A stretch of 64,000 nucleotides of DNA from Oceaniglobus indicus (GCF_002751875.1 NZ_NMZM01000002.1:474586-538585); one strand, 5' to 3'; shown: positions 46,173 through 56,110, counted from the stretch's first letter. The notes: generated by a model not told the origin, from the letters alone. Made by a program: numbers and translations.

Positions 46173-48164
46173 ATGAAACCGCTTGTGCCCCTCTGTCTCA
46201 TTGCCATGACGGCCGCCACGCCAGCCGTGGCCGATGTTCATGCGCTGCTGGTCGGGGTGGGCGATTATCGCCACCTCAACGCGGATCTGCGCGGTCCGGT
46301 GAACGATGTGCGGCTGATGGCGGAAACGCTGGGCGCGCGCGGTGCCGACAGCATCACGGTGCTGACCGACGCCGGGGCGATCCTGCCGGCCGGAGTTGTC
46401 CATCGCGGGCAACCCACGCGGGCCGCGATCCTGTCGGAACTGGGCGATCTGCCCGCCACGGTGAAGGACGGCGACACGGTGTTCTTCTATTTCTCCGGCC
46501 ACGGATCGCAGGCGCCCGACCGCAACGGCGACGAGGCGGGCGGATACGATGAAATCCTGTTGCCCACCGACGCGAAGGGTTGGCGCGGCGCCATCGGTGA
46601 CGTCGAGAACGCCATCGTCGATGACGAATTCCAGCCGCTGTTCCAGGCGATCCTCGACACCGGCGCGACGCTGGTCGCGGTTCTGGACACCTGCCATTCG
46701 GCCACCGGGTTTCGTGCAGTCGAACGGGGGGCAGGCGTCGCGCGTTACGTCGACCCGGCCGCTCTGGGCGTGCCGGAAGACGTTGAGACCGGCGGTGGGG
46801 AGGGCGCATTGGCGCCGCCCCTGACCGGCGATTTCGCCTTCCTGTATTCGTCGCAATCGGATCAGCGCAGTTTCGAATACCCACTGGGCGCGCGTGCGAA
46901 CCCGTCGAACTGGTATGGCGCGTTCACCGTCGCGCTGGCGGATGTGCTGCGCACCGGCACATCGGCGACCTGGGCGCAGACCCTGCGCGGCGCCGCGGAC
47001 ACGATGCAGCGCGGCGACGTGTTGCAGACCCCGGACGGCGAAGGCACCGCCCTGGACCTGCCGGTGTTCGGCGTGCCCGGCCCGGCGCTCAGCCGGATCG
47101 GGTTCAGCGGCGATACCGTTCAGGGCGGGCTGTTGTCCGGGCTGAGCGAGGGCGCCGAGGTCGAGGTTTTCGCAAGCGCGACCGCCGAAACGCCGATCGC
47201 GACCGCCACGCTGGCCGATGTCGGGGCAACCACGGCCAGCCTGCGTCATGCCGAACCGCTGCCCGAAACGGGTTATGTCGTCGTCACCGCGCCGGGTCTG
47301 CCGGAACCGTTCCGCATCGCCCCGCCGGTCATCATGGACGGCAGGGACTATGCGCCGGTGCTGGATCAGCTTGGGGCGCTGGCGGCGGCGGGTCTGCCCG
47401 AGGGTGTCGCATGGAACGCCGCCGTGCCGGATGCCGTGCCGGTCCTGAAGGACGGCGCGCTGATCCTGACCGGCCCCGACGGGATCCTGGATCCGGTCGG
47501 CGCGGGCAGCAGCCCGCGCATGGGCGACGACGCGGCGGTGTTCTTCGAGGCGGCGGCGCGGACCCATCGCCTGCGCCGCGCGCTGGCCCTGGCCGAAGGT
47601 GCCGCCAAGGGCGGGTTCAGCTTTGGCGGGCCAGCGGTGAAGGTTTCTCTGGAACGCGAGGCGGGCGCGCTGCGCGATGGCGCGTGCGTCGGCGGTGCGC
47701 AGGCGATGCCGTTCCGTCCCGATCAGCCGGTGCATGATTGCGACCGGCTGTGGCTGACCATGACCAACACGTCGCGGACCGCCCAGGATGTCACTGTGCT
47801 GTATGTCGATCGCGACTTCGGCATCACCGCGCTCTGGCCCGAACCCGGCCTGTCCAACCGCATCGCGTTCAACGAAAGCCAGGAGGCCGGGCTCGAGATC
47901 AGGTTGCCCGACGGCCGGCCCGGTCTGGAAGAGATCATCGTGATCGCCGTGCCCGCCACCCCATCGGGCCCCCGCATGGTGCTGAGCGGTCTGGCCGATC
48001 CGGTCGCCACCCGTGCCGCACCGGGGGGCAGCGCGCTGCACCGGTTCTTGTGGGCCGCATCCGATCCGACCACGCAGGGCCGTTCGTTCGGTGCTGCGGG
48101 CGGCATGGTCGCCCCGACGCTGACGCGGCTGCGTCTGACCCTTACCACTCTGATACCACAATAA
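46173..48164 (+). CDS. Exported caspase-family (C14) protease, locus 2
   Basis: This 663-residue protein has a signal peptide (residues 1-20, LCLIAMTAATPAVA) and a caspase domain directly after it (VHALLVGVGDYRHLN). The dyad is His110 in FYFSGHGSQAP and Cys174 in VLDTCHSATG. Acidic residues around NGDEAGGYDEILLPTD fit a basic P1 pocket, as in orthocaspases. The C-terminal 380 residues are beta-rich and carry a segment (TNTSRTAQDVTVLYVDRDFG) that corresponds to the same place in the locus 1 caspase, so the two are paralogous over their whole length. It is followed after 24 bases by a serine protease zymogen gene and then a TPR gene. It is a candidate initiator protease of an envelope cascade. 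Confidence 0.9.
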   Translation: MKPLVPLCLIAMTAATPAVADVHALLVGVGDYRHLNADLRGPVNDVRLMAETLGARGADSITVLTDAGAILPAGVVHRGQPTRAAILSELGDLPATVKDGDTVFFYFSGHGSQAPDRNGDEAGGYDEILLPTDAKGWRGAIGDVENAIVDDEFQPLFQAILDTGATLVAVLDTCHSATGFRAVERGAGVARYVDPAALGVPEDVETGGGEGALAPPLTGDFAFLYSSQSDQRSFEYPLGARANPSNWYGAFTVALADVLRTGTSATWAQTLRGAADTMQRGDVLQTPDGEGTALDLPVFGVPGPALSRIGFSGDTVQGGLLSGLSEGAEVEVFASATAETPIATATLADVGATTASLRHAEPLPETGYVVVTAPGLPEPFRIAPPVIMDGRDYAPVLDQLGALAAAGLPEGVAWNAAVPDAVPVLKDGALILTGPDGILDPVGAGSSPRMGDDAAVFFEAAARTHRLRRALALAEGAAKGGFSFGGPAVKVSLEREAGALRDGACVGGAQAMPFRPDQPVHDCDRLWLTMTNTSRTAQDVTVLYVDRDFGITALWPEPGLSNRIAFNESQEAGLEIRLPDGRPGLEEIIVIAVPATPSGPRMVLSGLADPVATRAAPGGSALHRFLWAASDPTTQGRSFGAAGGMVAPTLTRLRLTLTTLIPQ

Positions 48165-48188
48165 TATTTCCAACTCCGAGAGGACACC

Positions 48189-49244
48189 ATGATTGATACC
48201 TTGAAATCCCTTCCGGCCGCTGCCGCCCTGCTTGGCCTTTCGCTGGCCGCAAGCCCCGGGTTGACCCAGGATGCCGGTCCCGTCGCCTCGCCCTTCGCCT
48301 TTGCCGAAAGCGACATGAAGGCCGAACAGCGCAAGACGGCCGCTGCCGCCCGGGAGGCGGCGGGCGGCAAGGTCATCGGCGGCAAGATCGCTGCCGATGG
48401 CGCGTGGCCGTGGCAGGTTGCGCTGATGGTTGCAGGGCGCGGCGTGTCGCCGGACAGCCAGTTCTGCGGCGGCTCGATGATCCTGGATCAATGGGTGCTG
48501 ACCGCCTCGCATTGCATCTTCATGCCCGATCAGCAGAACGGCGGATATTTCCAGCTGGACCCCAGCCAGTTCGCCGTTCTGGTCGGCACCAACGTCCTGG
48601 CCGAGGGGCAGGGCGACCTGGTGCCGGTGGCGGGCGTGTTCCGCAACCCCAATTACGTCGGCGGTGAATTCGACAACGATGTCGCGCTGATCAAGCTGGC
48701 GCGCAAGCCGAACGCGAATTACCAGACCATCACGGTGCCGGATTCCGAATTCGGCGATATTCTCGACCAGCAGGGCGTGCCGACCATCGTCACCGGCTGG
48801 GGCCTGACCGAAGGCGGCGCGAACCCGGCTGAAATGCGCGAGGCCGAGATCCAGATCATCGACCGCGACGCCTGTAACGGCGCCATGCTGGAAGCGCGCG
48901 CACAGGTGGCATCGCGGCCGTTCTCGGAAGCGGTGGATGCCTTCGGCCTGGGCAACGACGACGCGCAGGCCGCATGGCAGGCGCTGGTCGACCGCGCGCC
49001 GCGCCCGCTGACGCAGAACATGCTGTGTTCGGGTACGTTCGAGGGCGGCAAGACCTCGTGTTCCGGCGACAGCGGCGGACCCCTGGTCGTGCCGCTGGAG
49101 GATGGCACCTATATCCAGGCCGGTGTCGTCGCCTGGGGCCTGACGGCCGAGAACGGCGGCTGTCTCGAAACCGCGATCTTCTCGGCCTATACCAAGGTGG
49201 CGAACTACCTGCCCTGGCTCGAGCAGACGATTGCCCAGAACTGA
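48189..49244 (+). CDS. Exported chymotrypsin-fold (S1A) serine protease zymogen
   Basis: This 351-residue protein has a signal peptide and a propeptide of about 35 residues. The activation site is AAGGK|VIGG after Lys61. The catalytic triad is complete: His108 in LTASHCI, Asp164 in DNDVALIKL and Ser295 in CSGDSGGP. The S1-pocket position equivalent to residue 189 of trypsin is Thr289, not Asp, so the enzyme is probably not trypsin-specific and could not easily cut its own Lys-Val activation bond. Cys pairs around CGGSM/ASHC and MLCSG/TSCSG fit the usual disulfides. It lies between the caspase and a TPR gene in one operon. Confidence 0.92.
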   Translation: MIDTLKSLPAAAALLGLSLAASPGLTQDAGPVASPFAFAESDMKAEQRKTAAAAREAAGGKVIGGKIAADGAWPWQVALMVAGRGVSPDSQFCGGSMILDQWVLTASHCIFMPDQQNGGYFQLDPSQFAVLVGTNVLAEGQGDLVPVAGVFRNPNYVGGEFDNDVALIKLARKPNANYQTITVPDSEFGDILDQQGVPTIVTGWGLTEGGANPAEMREAEIQIIDRDACNGAMLEARAQVASRPFSEAVDAFGLGNDDAQAAWQALVDRAPRPLTQNMLCSGTFEGGKTSCSGDSGGPLVVPLEDGTYIQAGVVAWGLTAENGGCLETAIFSAYTKVANYLPWLEQTIAQN

Positions 49245-51930
49245 GCGACCCACCCGGCCACGCAGGTGGCCGGGCATCGTGACGGCGGTGGCCCTCGGGC
49301 TTGCCGCCGTTCCGCACGCGCCACCCGCCGCCACCGCGCAACAGCAAAGCTGGAATGGCAGCACGCTGGGGGCGCAGGCGATCGAGGATCTGATCGCCCA
49401 GGGCATGACCGCGTTGCGCGCCGACGATCTGGACACCGCGCAAACCCTGTTCGAAACCGCCAACGATGCCACCTATGGCAGCGCCGTCTATCCCCTGCCG
49501 ATCAAGCATCTGCCCAACCTTGCGCTGGCGCGTGTCAACTTCCGCCGCGAAAACCACGCCGAGGTGAACCGTTTTGCGTCATCGGTCGCGTCGATCCTGG
49601 ATACCCCCGAATACCGCAATCACCCCTACCGTATCGAAGCCCTGGCGTTTCAGGGGGCCGCTGCCTATTTCCTCGATCACGACAACGAGGCCGATCTGCT
49701 GTTGCGCGCCGCCTATGACGCCACCGAAGGGCGCGAGGATCTGGCCGAGATCCGCGATCTGGCGCATTTCTACCTGGCGCTGACGGCGCAATACCTGGGG
49801 TCGCCGGACGCGCCGGCGTTGCGCGAAAGCTATCTGCAGGGTGTCGATGGCGAAACGACATGGGTGCGGACGCCGGAGTTGGCGCATCTCTATTTCCTGC
49901 ACGCCAGTGCTTTGCGCGACGCGGGCACGGACGCCCAGGATCTGGTCGATTATTTCGCCGCCTTCATGGATGCGTTCGACGACAATCCGGCGATCGACGC
50001 CCAGTGGCAATCGTTCTATCGCGGGTATTTCGCCATGCTGCTGGGGGAAGCGGGCGATTGGGAGCGGGCCATCGGCCTGCTTGAAAGCCGCCATGCCTAT
50101 CTGACCGAAAACCGGATGTTCGATGACGAATACCTGTGGAACGCCCAGCGTCTGGCCGTCGCGCGCAGCGTCGTGAACGGGTACGAAGACGGCGGCGCCT
50201 TTCTTGTCGACACCATTGCCTTTGCCGTGGCGCAGGGTCTGGGCGACCGCGCGCCGCTGGCAATCCTGCACAAGACCCTCGCCCATGTACGCGGCGAACT
50301 GGGCGACATGGCGGGCCAGCAGGCGCATCTGCGCGAAACCTATGCCATCCTGCGGCGCACGCTGGGGCCGACGAACGGCGATGTCGTGCTTCTGGCGGCC
50401 GAAATCGACCGCACCGATCCGGGGTTTGCGGGGTTCGCCTATGCCGACGAAATCCACGGCACCGGACAGGGGATCGACCTTGCGCCCGACGGTGCGGCCG
50501 TTCTGGCGGCGTTCCTGGCCGGCGATTATCTGGGGGTGCAGTTGGCCTTGGCCGAACACGAAACCGACCACGGAACACCGCCGCTGTTCCTGTTGAACCG
50601 TGCGCTCTATTTCGCGCTGATCGGGTTCGAGGATCGCGCGTTGACCGACCTGGCGGCGCTGCGCGGTGCGGTGCGTGACATGGCGGAACCGGCCCTGGCC
50701 CCGGATGCGCCCATGCTGGATATCATCGAAGCCCTGGCGCGGGCCTGGAGCAGCGATCGCAACGCCGCCGCCGCCGTGCCCATGCTGGAGCGTCTGCTGG
50801 CGCGTGCCGATCTGGCCCCCGCCGTACGCCGGATCGCCGTCGCCCTTGCGGCCAACGCGGCGTTCCGGGTGGATGACCGGGCGGGGATTGCCGCCGCGGG
50901 CGCCCTGTGGGCGGGTTTGCCGCGACCAGAGGCGCCCGGCCCTTGGGATGTGTTCGCCGATGCGATCTTTCTCGACGCCCATGCGATGCTGGAAGATCCG
51001 GTCACCCTGCGCACCCGCCTTGGCGCCCTTCGCACGGCGGCCAGCGACATCGGCAATCCGGCGCTTCTGGCGGATTACATCGCGCTGATCGGCGATATGA
51101 ACGATCCCGACGCGATGAGCCGCGACAGCGATGTGTCTGAACTGGGCCGTCTGATCGGACGCCTTTCCGTCGACCTGCCGCCGCACCATATGTTGATCGC
51201 GTCGGCGCAATTCCTGATGGCCAGCGCGCTGCGCTATCGCGGCGAGACGGCCGATGCGCTGGTCTGGATGGACCGCACCGCCGTGACGATGCGCAAGCAT
51301 CCGGCCCATAACCCCGACGCCCTTGCCTTTGCATTGTCGCAGCAGGCCGATCTGCTTTTCATGATGGATCAGCCCGAGCGCGCGGCGCTGATCGCCCGCG
51401 AGGCCTATGCACTGGTGGATTTCGCCACGGCGCGGGGCGATCTGGCGGCCAGCGTGCTCAGCACCTATGCCAGGACGCTGCGCGAGCGCACGGGTGACGA
51501 CGCCGGCGTTGCCGCCGTGCTGTCCGCCCATATCGACGATCCGGCCTATTTCGACCGGGTGCCGCCCTCGTGGCAGATGGACCAGCTGACCTTCCTTGCC
51601 GATCTGTCGCTGGACACCGCCCCATGGAACGACGTGCGCGCAATCCTTGATCGCGCCGAAGCGGCGTTGCCCGACGACGACGGACGCGATTGGCGGATGA
51701 GCCGGTCGCGCGTGATCTGGAGCCGGGCCAGCGGCGCATGGCGCGCAGGCGATGTGGCCGCCGCCTACGGCGACATGCGCCGGTCCAACGCGCTCCGCTT
51801 TGCCGAGATCGACGACATCGCCGCCGAGGGCCGGCTGTCGGGGATCACCGCCGAAGAACTGAAGGCCCGCGCCACATGGGAGGCGATGGTGGGCTGGGAA
51901 TACGCCCAGGGCCTGACCGACGACGGCTAG
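49231..51930 (+). CDS. Large exported TPR-repeat protein
   Basis: This 899-residue protein starts at a TTG overlapping the protease stop by 14 bases. The N-terminus RPRRWPGIVTAVALGLAAV, ending PAATAQ, is a good signal peptide; a GTG at 49279 is an alternative that would lose the basic n-region. The rest is helical solenoid with many TPR-like units (GMTALRADDLDTAQTLFETA, NLALARVNFRRENHAEVNRF, ALAFALSQQADLLFM). There is no enzyme domain. Its 3' end overlaps the convergent CHAT gene by four bases. TPR and CHAT are normally fused or adjacent, so this is probably the scaffold for the CHAT protein and the two upstream proteases. Confidence 0.82.
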   Translation: MPRTERPTRPRRWPGIVTAVALGLAAVPHAPPAATAQQQSWNGSTLGAQAIEDLIAQGMTALRADDLDTAQTLFETANDATYGSAVYPLPIKHLPNLALARVNFRRENHAEVNRFASSVASILDTPEYRNHPYRIEALAFQGAAAYFLDHDNEADLLLRAAYDATEGREDLAEIRDLAHFYLALTAQYLGSPDAPALRESYLQGVDGETTWVRTPELAHLYFLHASALRDAGTDAQDLVDYFAAFMDAFDDNPAIDAQWQSFYRGYFAMLLGEAGDWERAIGLLESRHAYLTENRMFDDEYLWNAQRLAVARSVVNGYEDGGAFLVDTIAFAVAQGLGDRAPLAILHKTLAHVRGELGDMAGQQAHLRETYAILRRTLGPTNGDVVLLAAEIDRTDPGFAGFAYADEIHGTGQGIDLAPDGAAVLAAFLAGDYLGVQLALAEHETDHGTPPLFLLNRALYFALIGFEDRALTDLAALRGAVRDMAEPALAPDAPMLDIIEALARAWSSDRNAAAAVPMLERLLARADLAPAVRRIAVALAANAAFRVDDRAGIAAAGALWAGLPRPEAPGPWDVFADAIFLDAHAMLEDPVTLRTRLGALRTAASDIGNPALLADYIALIGDMNDPDAMSRDSDVSELGRLIGRLSVDLPPHHMLIASAQFLMASALRYRGETADALVWMDRTAVTMRKHPAHNPDALAFALSQQADLLFMMDQPERAALIAREAYALVDFATARGDLAASVLSTYARTLRERTGDDAGVAAVLSAHIDDPAYFDRVPPSWQMDQLTFLADLSLDTAPWNDVRAILDRAEAALPDDDGRDWRMSRSRVIWSRASGAWRAGDVAAAYGDMRRSNALRFAEIDDIAAEGRLSGITAEELKARATWEAMVGWEYAQGLTDDG

Positions 51931-53603
51931 CGGATGTCGCGACCGCCTTCGCCCACCACGACGAACGGCGCCCAAAGGCGTGGATGGGCCAGGCGCGGGT
52001 TCGAGGTGTCGTCGATCAACGCCAGGCTGGCGGCCTGCAACGCCTCGGCCCGGGTGCGCGGATCATCGCCCGCCATGCGCGTCAGCATCCCCGTCGTCAA
52101 CACCGACGCCGCATAATCGTCCACCGGCCAATGCGACACCAGGATTGCCCGCGCCCCCGCATAAAGGAACGCGCGCGCCAGCCCCGAAAGCCCCTCGGCG
52201 CCCGGTGTGCCGTCGCTGCCCGCCGTGTCGCAGGCCGACAGGATCACCAGATCGGCCGACAGTTTCAGCGCTGCCGCCTCGCTGGCCATCAGCAGGGCGT
52301 CGTCGGTGGCATCGGGCACCGCGGGCGGGGTGAACACCAGCGCCGGTTCGTCCAGCCCGGGCAGGCCATCGGCCAGCAATCCGTGGGTGGCAAAGGCGAC
52401 GATCCGGGTGCGTGACAGGTCGGCGGATTTCACGTTCGTCTCGGTCGCCTCATCCCCCAGGAACAGCGCGTCTTCGCCCGCGCCCGTCACTGTGGCCAGG
52501 CGGCGCAACTCGCGCGCGGTGTTGGGCAGGGGGGTCAGGTCGGCCACCTGCGTGACGTTCTCATAGACGCCGCGCGTCACCACCGGCGCATCGGCGGACA
52601 CCGGCACGGCATCGGCCATGGCCAGCCGATAGCCCAGCCGCGGATCGCCGAACCCCACGAACGGATCGCGCGCCCGCATCGGATCGGGCGCGCGCGCGCG
52701 CGCGAACCGCAGCACCTTCAGCGCCGAGACATTGGGCAGGGTGGTCAGCGCATGGCGGCGCAGCATCCACGCGGTGTCGCGCAGGGCCTGTGGGTCGTCG
52801 TCGCGCCCGCTTGGCGGTTCGACCGGCAACACCCCGAGGGGCAGGCTGGCCAGCGGGCCGTCGACCACGCTCAGTACATGGGCGGCATCGGCAAAGACAT
52901 GTTCCAGCGGCGCGAACAGATCGCGGTAGAGCGTGCGCGCCACATCGCGCGGAAAGGCGGCGACGGTGGGGCGCACCGCCTTGGGTTTCAGCGCGATCCC
53001 CGCGCGCGCATCGTCGCCGGCCGAAAAGCCGGCCCGCAATTGGCGCACCTGCGCCCCGCGGGTCTCGGTTCCGCCGTCGGCCCGGTGCCAGTCGGCCGCG
53101 GTCTTCGAAATCGCCCAGACATAGGTGAAATCCGTATCGGTCAGCGTGAACAACAGCGCCTCATCCGCATCCAGCACCGCTTGCACACCGGCGACGGACA
53201 GGGGCGCGGGATCGGTCAGTTCGCGGAATTCGGGAAAGGCGGCGGCAATCTGCGCGTCCAGATCGCGCTGATCGGCACGCCGGGCGTCAATGGCGCGCGC
53301 CAGGCGCGCCTGTTCGGTCTCGGATGCCGCGCCGGCGGTACCCGCGATCCGGGCCAGATCGCGGGTCAGCGCGGCAAGCCGTTCGGCCCCGTCCTGTCGG
53401 TCGCGCAGCAGCGCGGCCAGTTCGGGCGTGCCCGATGCGATGCGTGCGGCCGATTGCGCCAGGGCGCGGCTGGCCGCTGTCACGCCGGCGCGCTGGGCGC
53501 TTTGAAACGCGGCATCGATGACCGAGGCACGGGTTGGCGGCGCGTCGGCCCGCGCCATCGTGCAGGCCAGAACGAAACACGTCAGAAGACGGACAAGGGT
53601 CAT
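51927..53603 (-). CDS. Exported CHAT-domain (caspase-like) protein
   Basis: This 558-residue protein has a signal peptide ([17 protein letters not shown]), a helical N-terminal part of about 110 residues and a CHAT domain. The domain contains [19 protein letters not shown], the catalytic His407 in [12 protein letters not shown], Cys458 in [13 protein letters not shown], then [20 protein letters not shown] and the terminal [13 protein letters not shown] proteins are caspase-fold proteases usually carrying TPRs. Here the TPR partner is the separate convergent gene. The ATG at 53603 is preferred over a TTG 18 bases upstream. It has a promoter region of its own, so it can be expressed separately from the caspase/S1/TPR operon. 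Confidence 0.9.
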   Translation of the reverse strand: MTLVRLLTCFVLACTMARADAPPTRASVIDAAFQSAQRAGVTAASRALAQSAARIASGTPELAALLRDRQDGAERLAALTRDLARIAGTAGAASETEQARLARAIDARRADQRDLDAQIAAAFPEFRELTDPAPLSVAGVQAVLDADEALLFTLTDTDFTYVWAISKTAADWHRADGGTETRGAQVRQLRAGFSAGDDARAGIALKPKAVRPTVAAFPRDVARTLYRDLFAPLEHVFADAAHVLSVVDGPLASLPLGVLPVEPPSGRDDDPQALRDTAWMLRRHALTTLPNVSALKVLRFARARAPDPMRARDPFVGFGDPRLGYRLAMADAVPVSADAPVVTRGVYENVTQVADLTPLPNTARELRRLATVTGAGEDALFLGDEATETNVKSADLSRTRIVAFATHGLLADGLPGLDEPALVFTPPAVPDATDDALLMASEAAALKLSADLVILSACDTAGSDGTPGAEGLSGLARAFLYAGARAILVSHWPVDDYAASVLTTGMLTRMAGDDPRTRAEALQAASLALIDDTSNPRLAHPRLWAPFVVVGEGGRDIR

Positions 53604-53793
53604 CGGGTCACCGCGTCGCAAGGATCCACGTCATCTTTCCATTGCCGGCGCGATCTGTGAAGCCATTCCCGCACCACGACCAACCGTTCCATGCGCCCTG
53701 CCTTGCACACCGGAACTTGCTTTTCCGGGCCCGGCCGGTTGTCCGCGCGCGCAATCCGTTCAATATGCATGCGAATCTTCAGGAGAAACCGCC

Positions 53794-54576
53794 ATGATCC
53801 GCACGATCGTCTGGAACGAGAACATCCATGAAACGACCAGCCCGGCCGTTGCCGATCTCTATCCCGACGGGATGCACGGCTGCATCGCCGCCGCGCTGAA
53901 CCGCGAAGAGGGCATCGAGGCTACCACCGCCACCCTGCAGGAGCCGGAACACGGATTGCCCGCCGAACGGATCGCCGGAGCCGATGTGCTGATCTGGTGG
54001 GGCCATGCCGCCCACGGCGAGATCAGCGATGCCGTGGTCGAACGGGTGGTCGAAGCGGTCTGGGGCGGCATGGGTCTGATCCTGCTGCATTCGTCGCATT
54101 TCGCGAAGATCTTCAAGCGGCTGATGGGCACGCCCTGCAACCTGACGTGGCGTGAGGCGGGCGAGCGCGAGCGGCTCTGGCTCACGGCGCCGGGCCATCC
54201 CATCGCGCGCGGGCTGCCGGATCACTTCGAACTGGAAAACGAAGAGATGTATGGCGAACCTTTCGGCGTGCCCGAACCGTTGGAGACGGTGTTCGTGTCG
54301 TGGTTCCAGGGCGGCGAGGTGTTCCGCTCGGGGCTGACGTGGCGGCGCGGTGCCGGGAACGTGTTCTATTTCCGCCCGGGCCACGAAACCTATCCGACCT
54401 ATCACGACGCCAACGTCCAGCGGGTGATCGCCAACGCCGTGCGCTGGGCCGCCAACCCCGACGCGCGGCGGACCGGTGTGACGGACGCACCGAACCGCCC
54501 CGTGGCCGACGCGCTGGAACCCATCGAACAGCGCGGCGCGCGGCTGCACCACGACGGCGAGGATGGGTTTCGTTGA
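53794..54576 (+). CDS. thuA: ThuA-like (trehalose utilisation) protein
   Basis: This 260-residue protein has the ThuA class I amidotransferase-like fold: VWNENIHE at the start, [49 protein letters not shown] in parts, and [15 protein letters not shown]. ThuA acts with ThuB in oxidation of disaccharides such as trehalose to 3-keto forms. The ATG is fixed by AGGAGA. The next gene is a ThuB-like oxidoreductase that starts within about ten bases. The usual sugar transporter genes are not directly attached, but a ribose-type ABC transporter lies 3 kb downstream beyond an insertion-sequence block. Confidence 0.88.
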   Translation: MIRTIVWNENIHETTSPAVADLYPDGMHGCIAAALNREEGIEATTATLQEPEHGLPAERIAGADVLIWWGHAAHGEISDAVVERVVEAVWGGMGLILLHSSHFAKIFKRLMGTPCNLTWREAGERERLWLTAPGHPIARGLPDHFELENEEMYGEPFGVPEPLETVFVSWFQGGEVFRSGLTWRRGAGNVFYFRPGHETYPTYHDANVQRVIANAVRWAANPDARRTGVTDAPNRPVADALEPIEQRGARLHHDGEDGFR

Positions 54577-54584
54577 GCGAGGTC

Positions 54585-55655
54585 ATGCAAGAGCTGTCCG
54601 TGAAAAACACGGCCCCGACACGGCTTCTGATCCTCGGGACCGGCTCCATGGCCCATTCCCACGCCGAGGCCTTCGCGGCCATCCCGGGTGTGCGGATCGT
54701 CGCGGCGGTGGATGTCAGCCCGGCCCGCCTGTCGGCGTTCTGCGACCTGTTCGACGTTCCCCACCGTTTCGCCACGCTGGACGAGGCATTGGCATGGGGC
54801 GGTTTCGACGCGGCGTGCAATGTCACCCCGGATCAGGCGCACCACGCCACGACGATGCCGCTGATCGCCGCGGGCAAGCATGTGCTGTGTGAAAAACCCC
54901 TTGCCACCACCCACGCCGAAGCCTGCGAGATGCGCGATGCGGCGGCGGCGCAGGGCATCGTGAACATGGTCAACCTGACCTATCGCAACGTGTCGGCGAT
55001 GCAGGTTGCGGCGGCCATGGTCAAGGCCGGGCGCATCGGTGCCGTGCGCCATTTCGAGGCGTCCTATCTGCAAAGCTGGCTGGTGCAGCCCGCCTGGGGC
55101 GAATGGAGCGCGCAGGATCAATGGCTGTGGCGGCTATCGCGCGCCCATGGCTCGGCCGGGGTGCTGGGCGATGTCGGGATCCACATCATCGACTTCGCCA
55201 CCTTCGTCGCCGGGTCGGACGTGGCGTCGGTGTCGTGTCGGCTGAAGACCTTTCCCAAGGCCCCCGGCGATCAGATCGGTCCCTATCACCTGGACGCCAA
55301 CGATTCCTGCGCGATGCATGTCGAGCTGGAAAGTGGCGCCATCGGCGTCATCCACGCGTCACGCTTTGCCAGCGGCCATCTGAATGACCTGTCGCTGCGG
55401 ATCCACGGCACCGAAGGCGCGCTGCTGGTCCAGTCGGCGAACCATGTCGACCGGTTGTCGGTCTGCATGGATCCGGTGGGCGATCCCACCGGCTGGGAGG
55501 ACGTGGCGCTGCCGCCGGTGCCGCGTGTGTTCGACGCCTTCGCAGATGCGATCCGCAACGGCCGGCCCGCCACCCCCGATTTTGCCCGGGGTGCGGCGTT
55601 GCAGAAGGTCCTGGATGACGCCGGGGGCGTCGGATTGTTTCGCGGTTACGATTGA
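54585..55655 (+). CDS. Gfo/Idh/MocA-family oxidoreductase (ThuB-like)
   Basis: This 356-residue NAD(P)-dependent oxidoreductase has the Rossmann motif LLILGTGSMAHSHAEAF, the VLCEKPLATTHAEAC motif with the conserved EKP Lys, and the C-terminal beta domain with GDVGIHIIDFATFVAG (active-site His). It probably oxidises a sugar C3 hydroxyl with the ThuA product. The ATG at 54585 has GAGG close upstream; a TTG at 54573 overlapping the ThuA stop is the alternative. Immediately after its stop (23 bases) an IS5-type remnant begins, so any further genes of the operon were probably cut away. Confidence 0.9.
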   Translation: MQELSVKNTAPTRLLILGTGSMAHSHAEAFAAIPGVRIVAAVDVSPARLSAFCDLFDVPHRFATLDEALAWGGFDAACNVTPDQAHHATTMPLIAAGKHVLCEKPLATTHAEACEMRDAAAAQGIVNMVNLTYRNVSAMQVAAAMVKAGRIGAVRHFEASYLQSWLVQPAWGEWSAQDQWLWRLSRAHGSAGVLGDVGIHIIDFATFVAGSDVASVSCRLKTFPKAPGDQIGPYHLDANDSCAMHVELESGAIGVIHASRFASGHLNDLSLRIHGTEGALLVQSANHVDRLSVCMDPVGDPTGWEDVALPPVPRVFDAFADAIRNGRPATPDFARGAALQKVLDDAGGVGLFRGYD

Positions 55656-55677
55656 CGTCGCGCGTGGGGCCGGGAGC

Positions 55678-56110
55678 GGCTCTGTTGCACAAGGCTTGCG
55701 ATGCCCGAGGCTCCCCTTTCCCCGGACGGCTTCATCCCGAGGGCTCTATGACAGGGATGCCAAGGGGGGTGTAGTCGGTCATGATGGCGATGCCGGACCT
55801 GGACTTCCGCGATTTGTCGGTCGAAGTCCCGCGCGATGAGGCGCTGCCGAAGCAGCTTTACACAATGCACCTTTGTCTCCTCTTGTCTCGACGCGGCTTT
55901 GGCCAATAGATCCGCTCCATCGTCGCCGGAGGGCGCGGCCGAGCTGTTTCGCGGCGCGCAGGGCCTCGTTTCGGGCCATGGCTCTGGCGGTGACGGTCTT
56001 CCACGGCTTGGCGTTCTTGCGATCCGCGATGAAAGCGTTGGCGCCGCGATCCGCGATGGCATCGGTTGGACAGAATCTGGCGTAGTTGAAGCCATTTATT
56101 GCACTTGCGG
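55678..56110 (-). mobile_element. IS5-type insertion sequence remnant
   Basis: The left end GGCTCTGTTGCACAA (55678-55692) is a typical terminal repeat of this IS5 group. Inside is the 3' half of a transposase on the minus strand. I find no matching right-end repeat before the next element at 56454, so the 5' half has been lost. Confidence 0.75.
55732..56095 (-). pseudogene. IS5-family transposase, C-terminal fragment, frameshifted
   Basis: Fragments in different frames spell an IS5 transposase C-terminus: DAIADRGANAF, RKNAKPW, ARNEALRAAKQLGRAL, KVHCVKLLRQRLIARDFDRQ, then after a one-base slip IAIMTDYTPLGIPVIEPSG and the stop. At least two frameshifts are needed to read it through. It is inactive. 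Confidence 0.78.

Noticed and set aside
46044..49472. A very long open frame (over 1,100 codons) on the minus strand across the caspase and S1 genes
   Set aside because: It is antisense to two genes with clear catalytic motifs, has no family features, and its residues (Arg, Gly and His-rich) are typical of shadow frames in GC-rich DNA.
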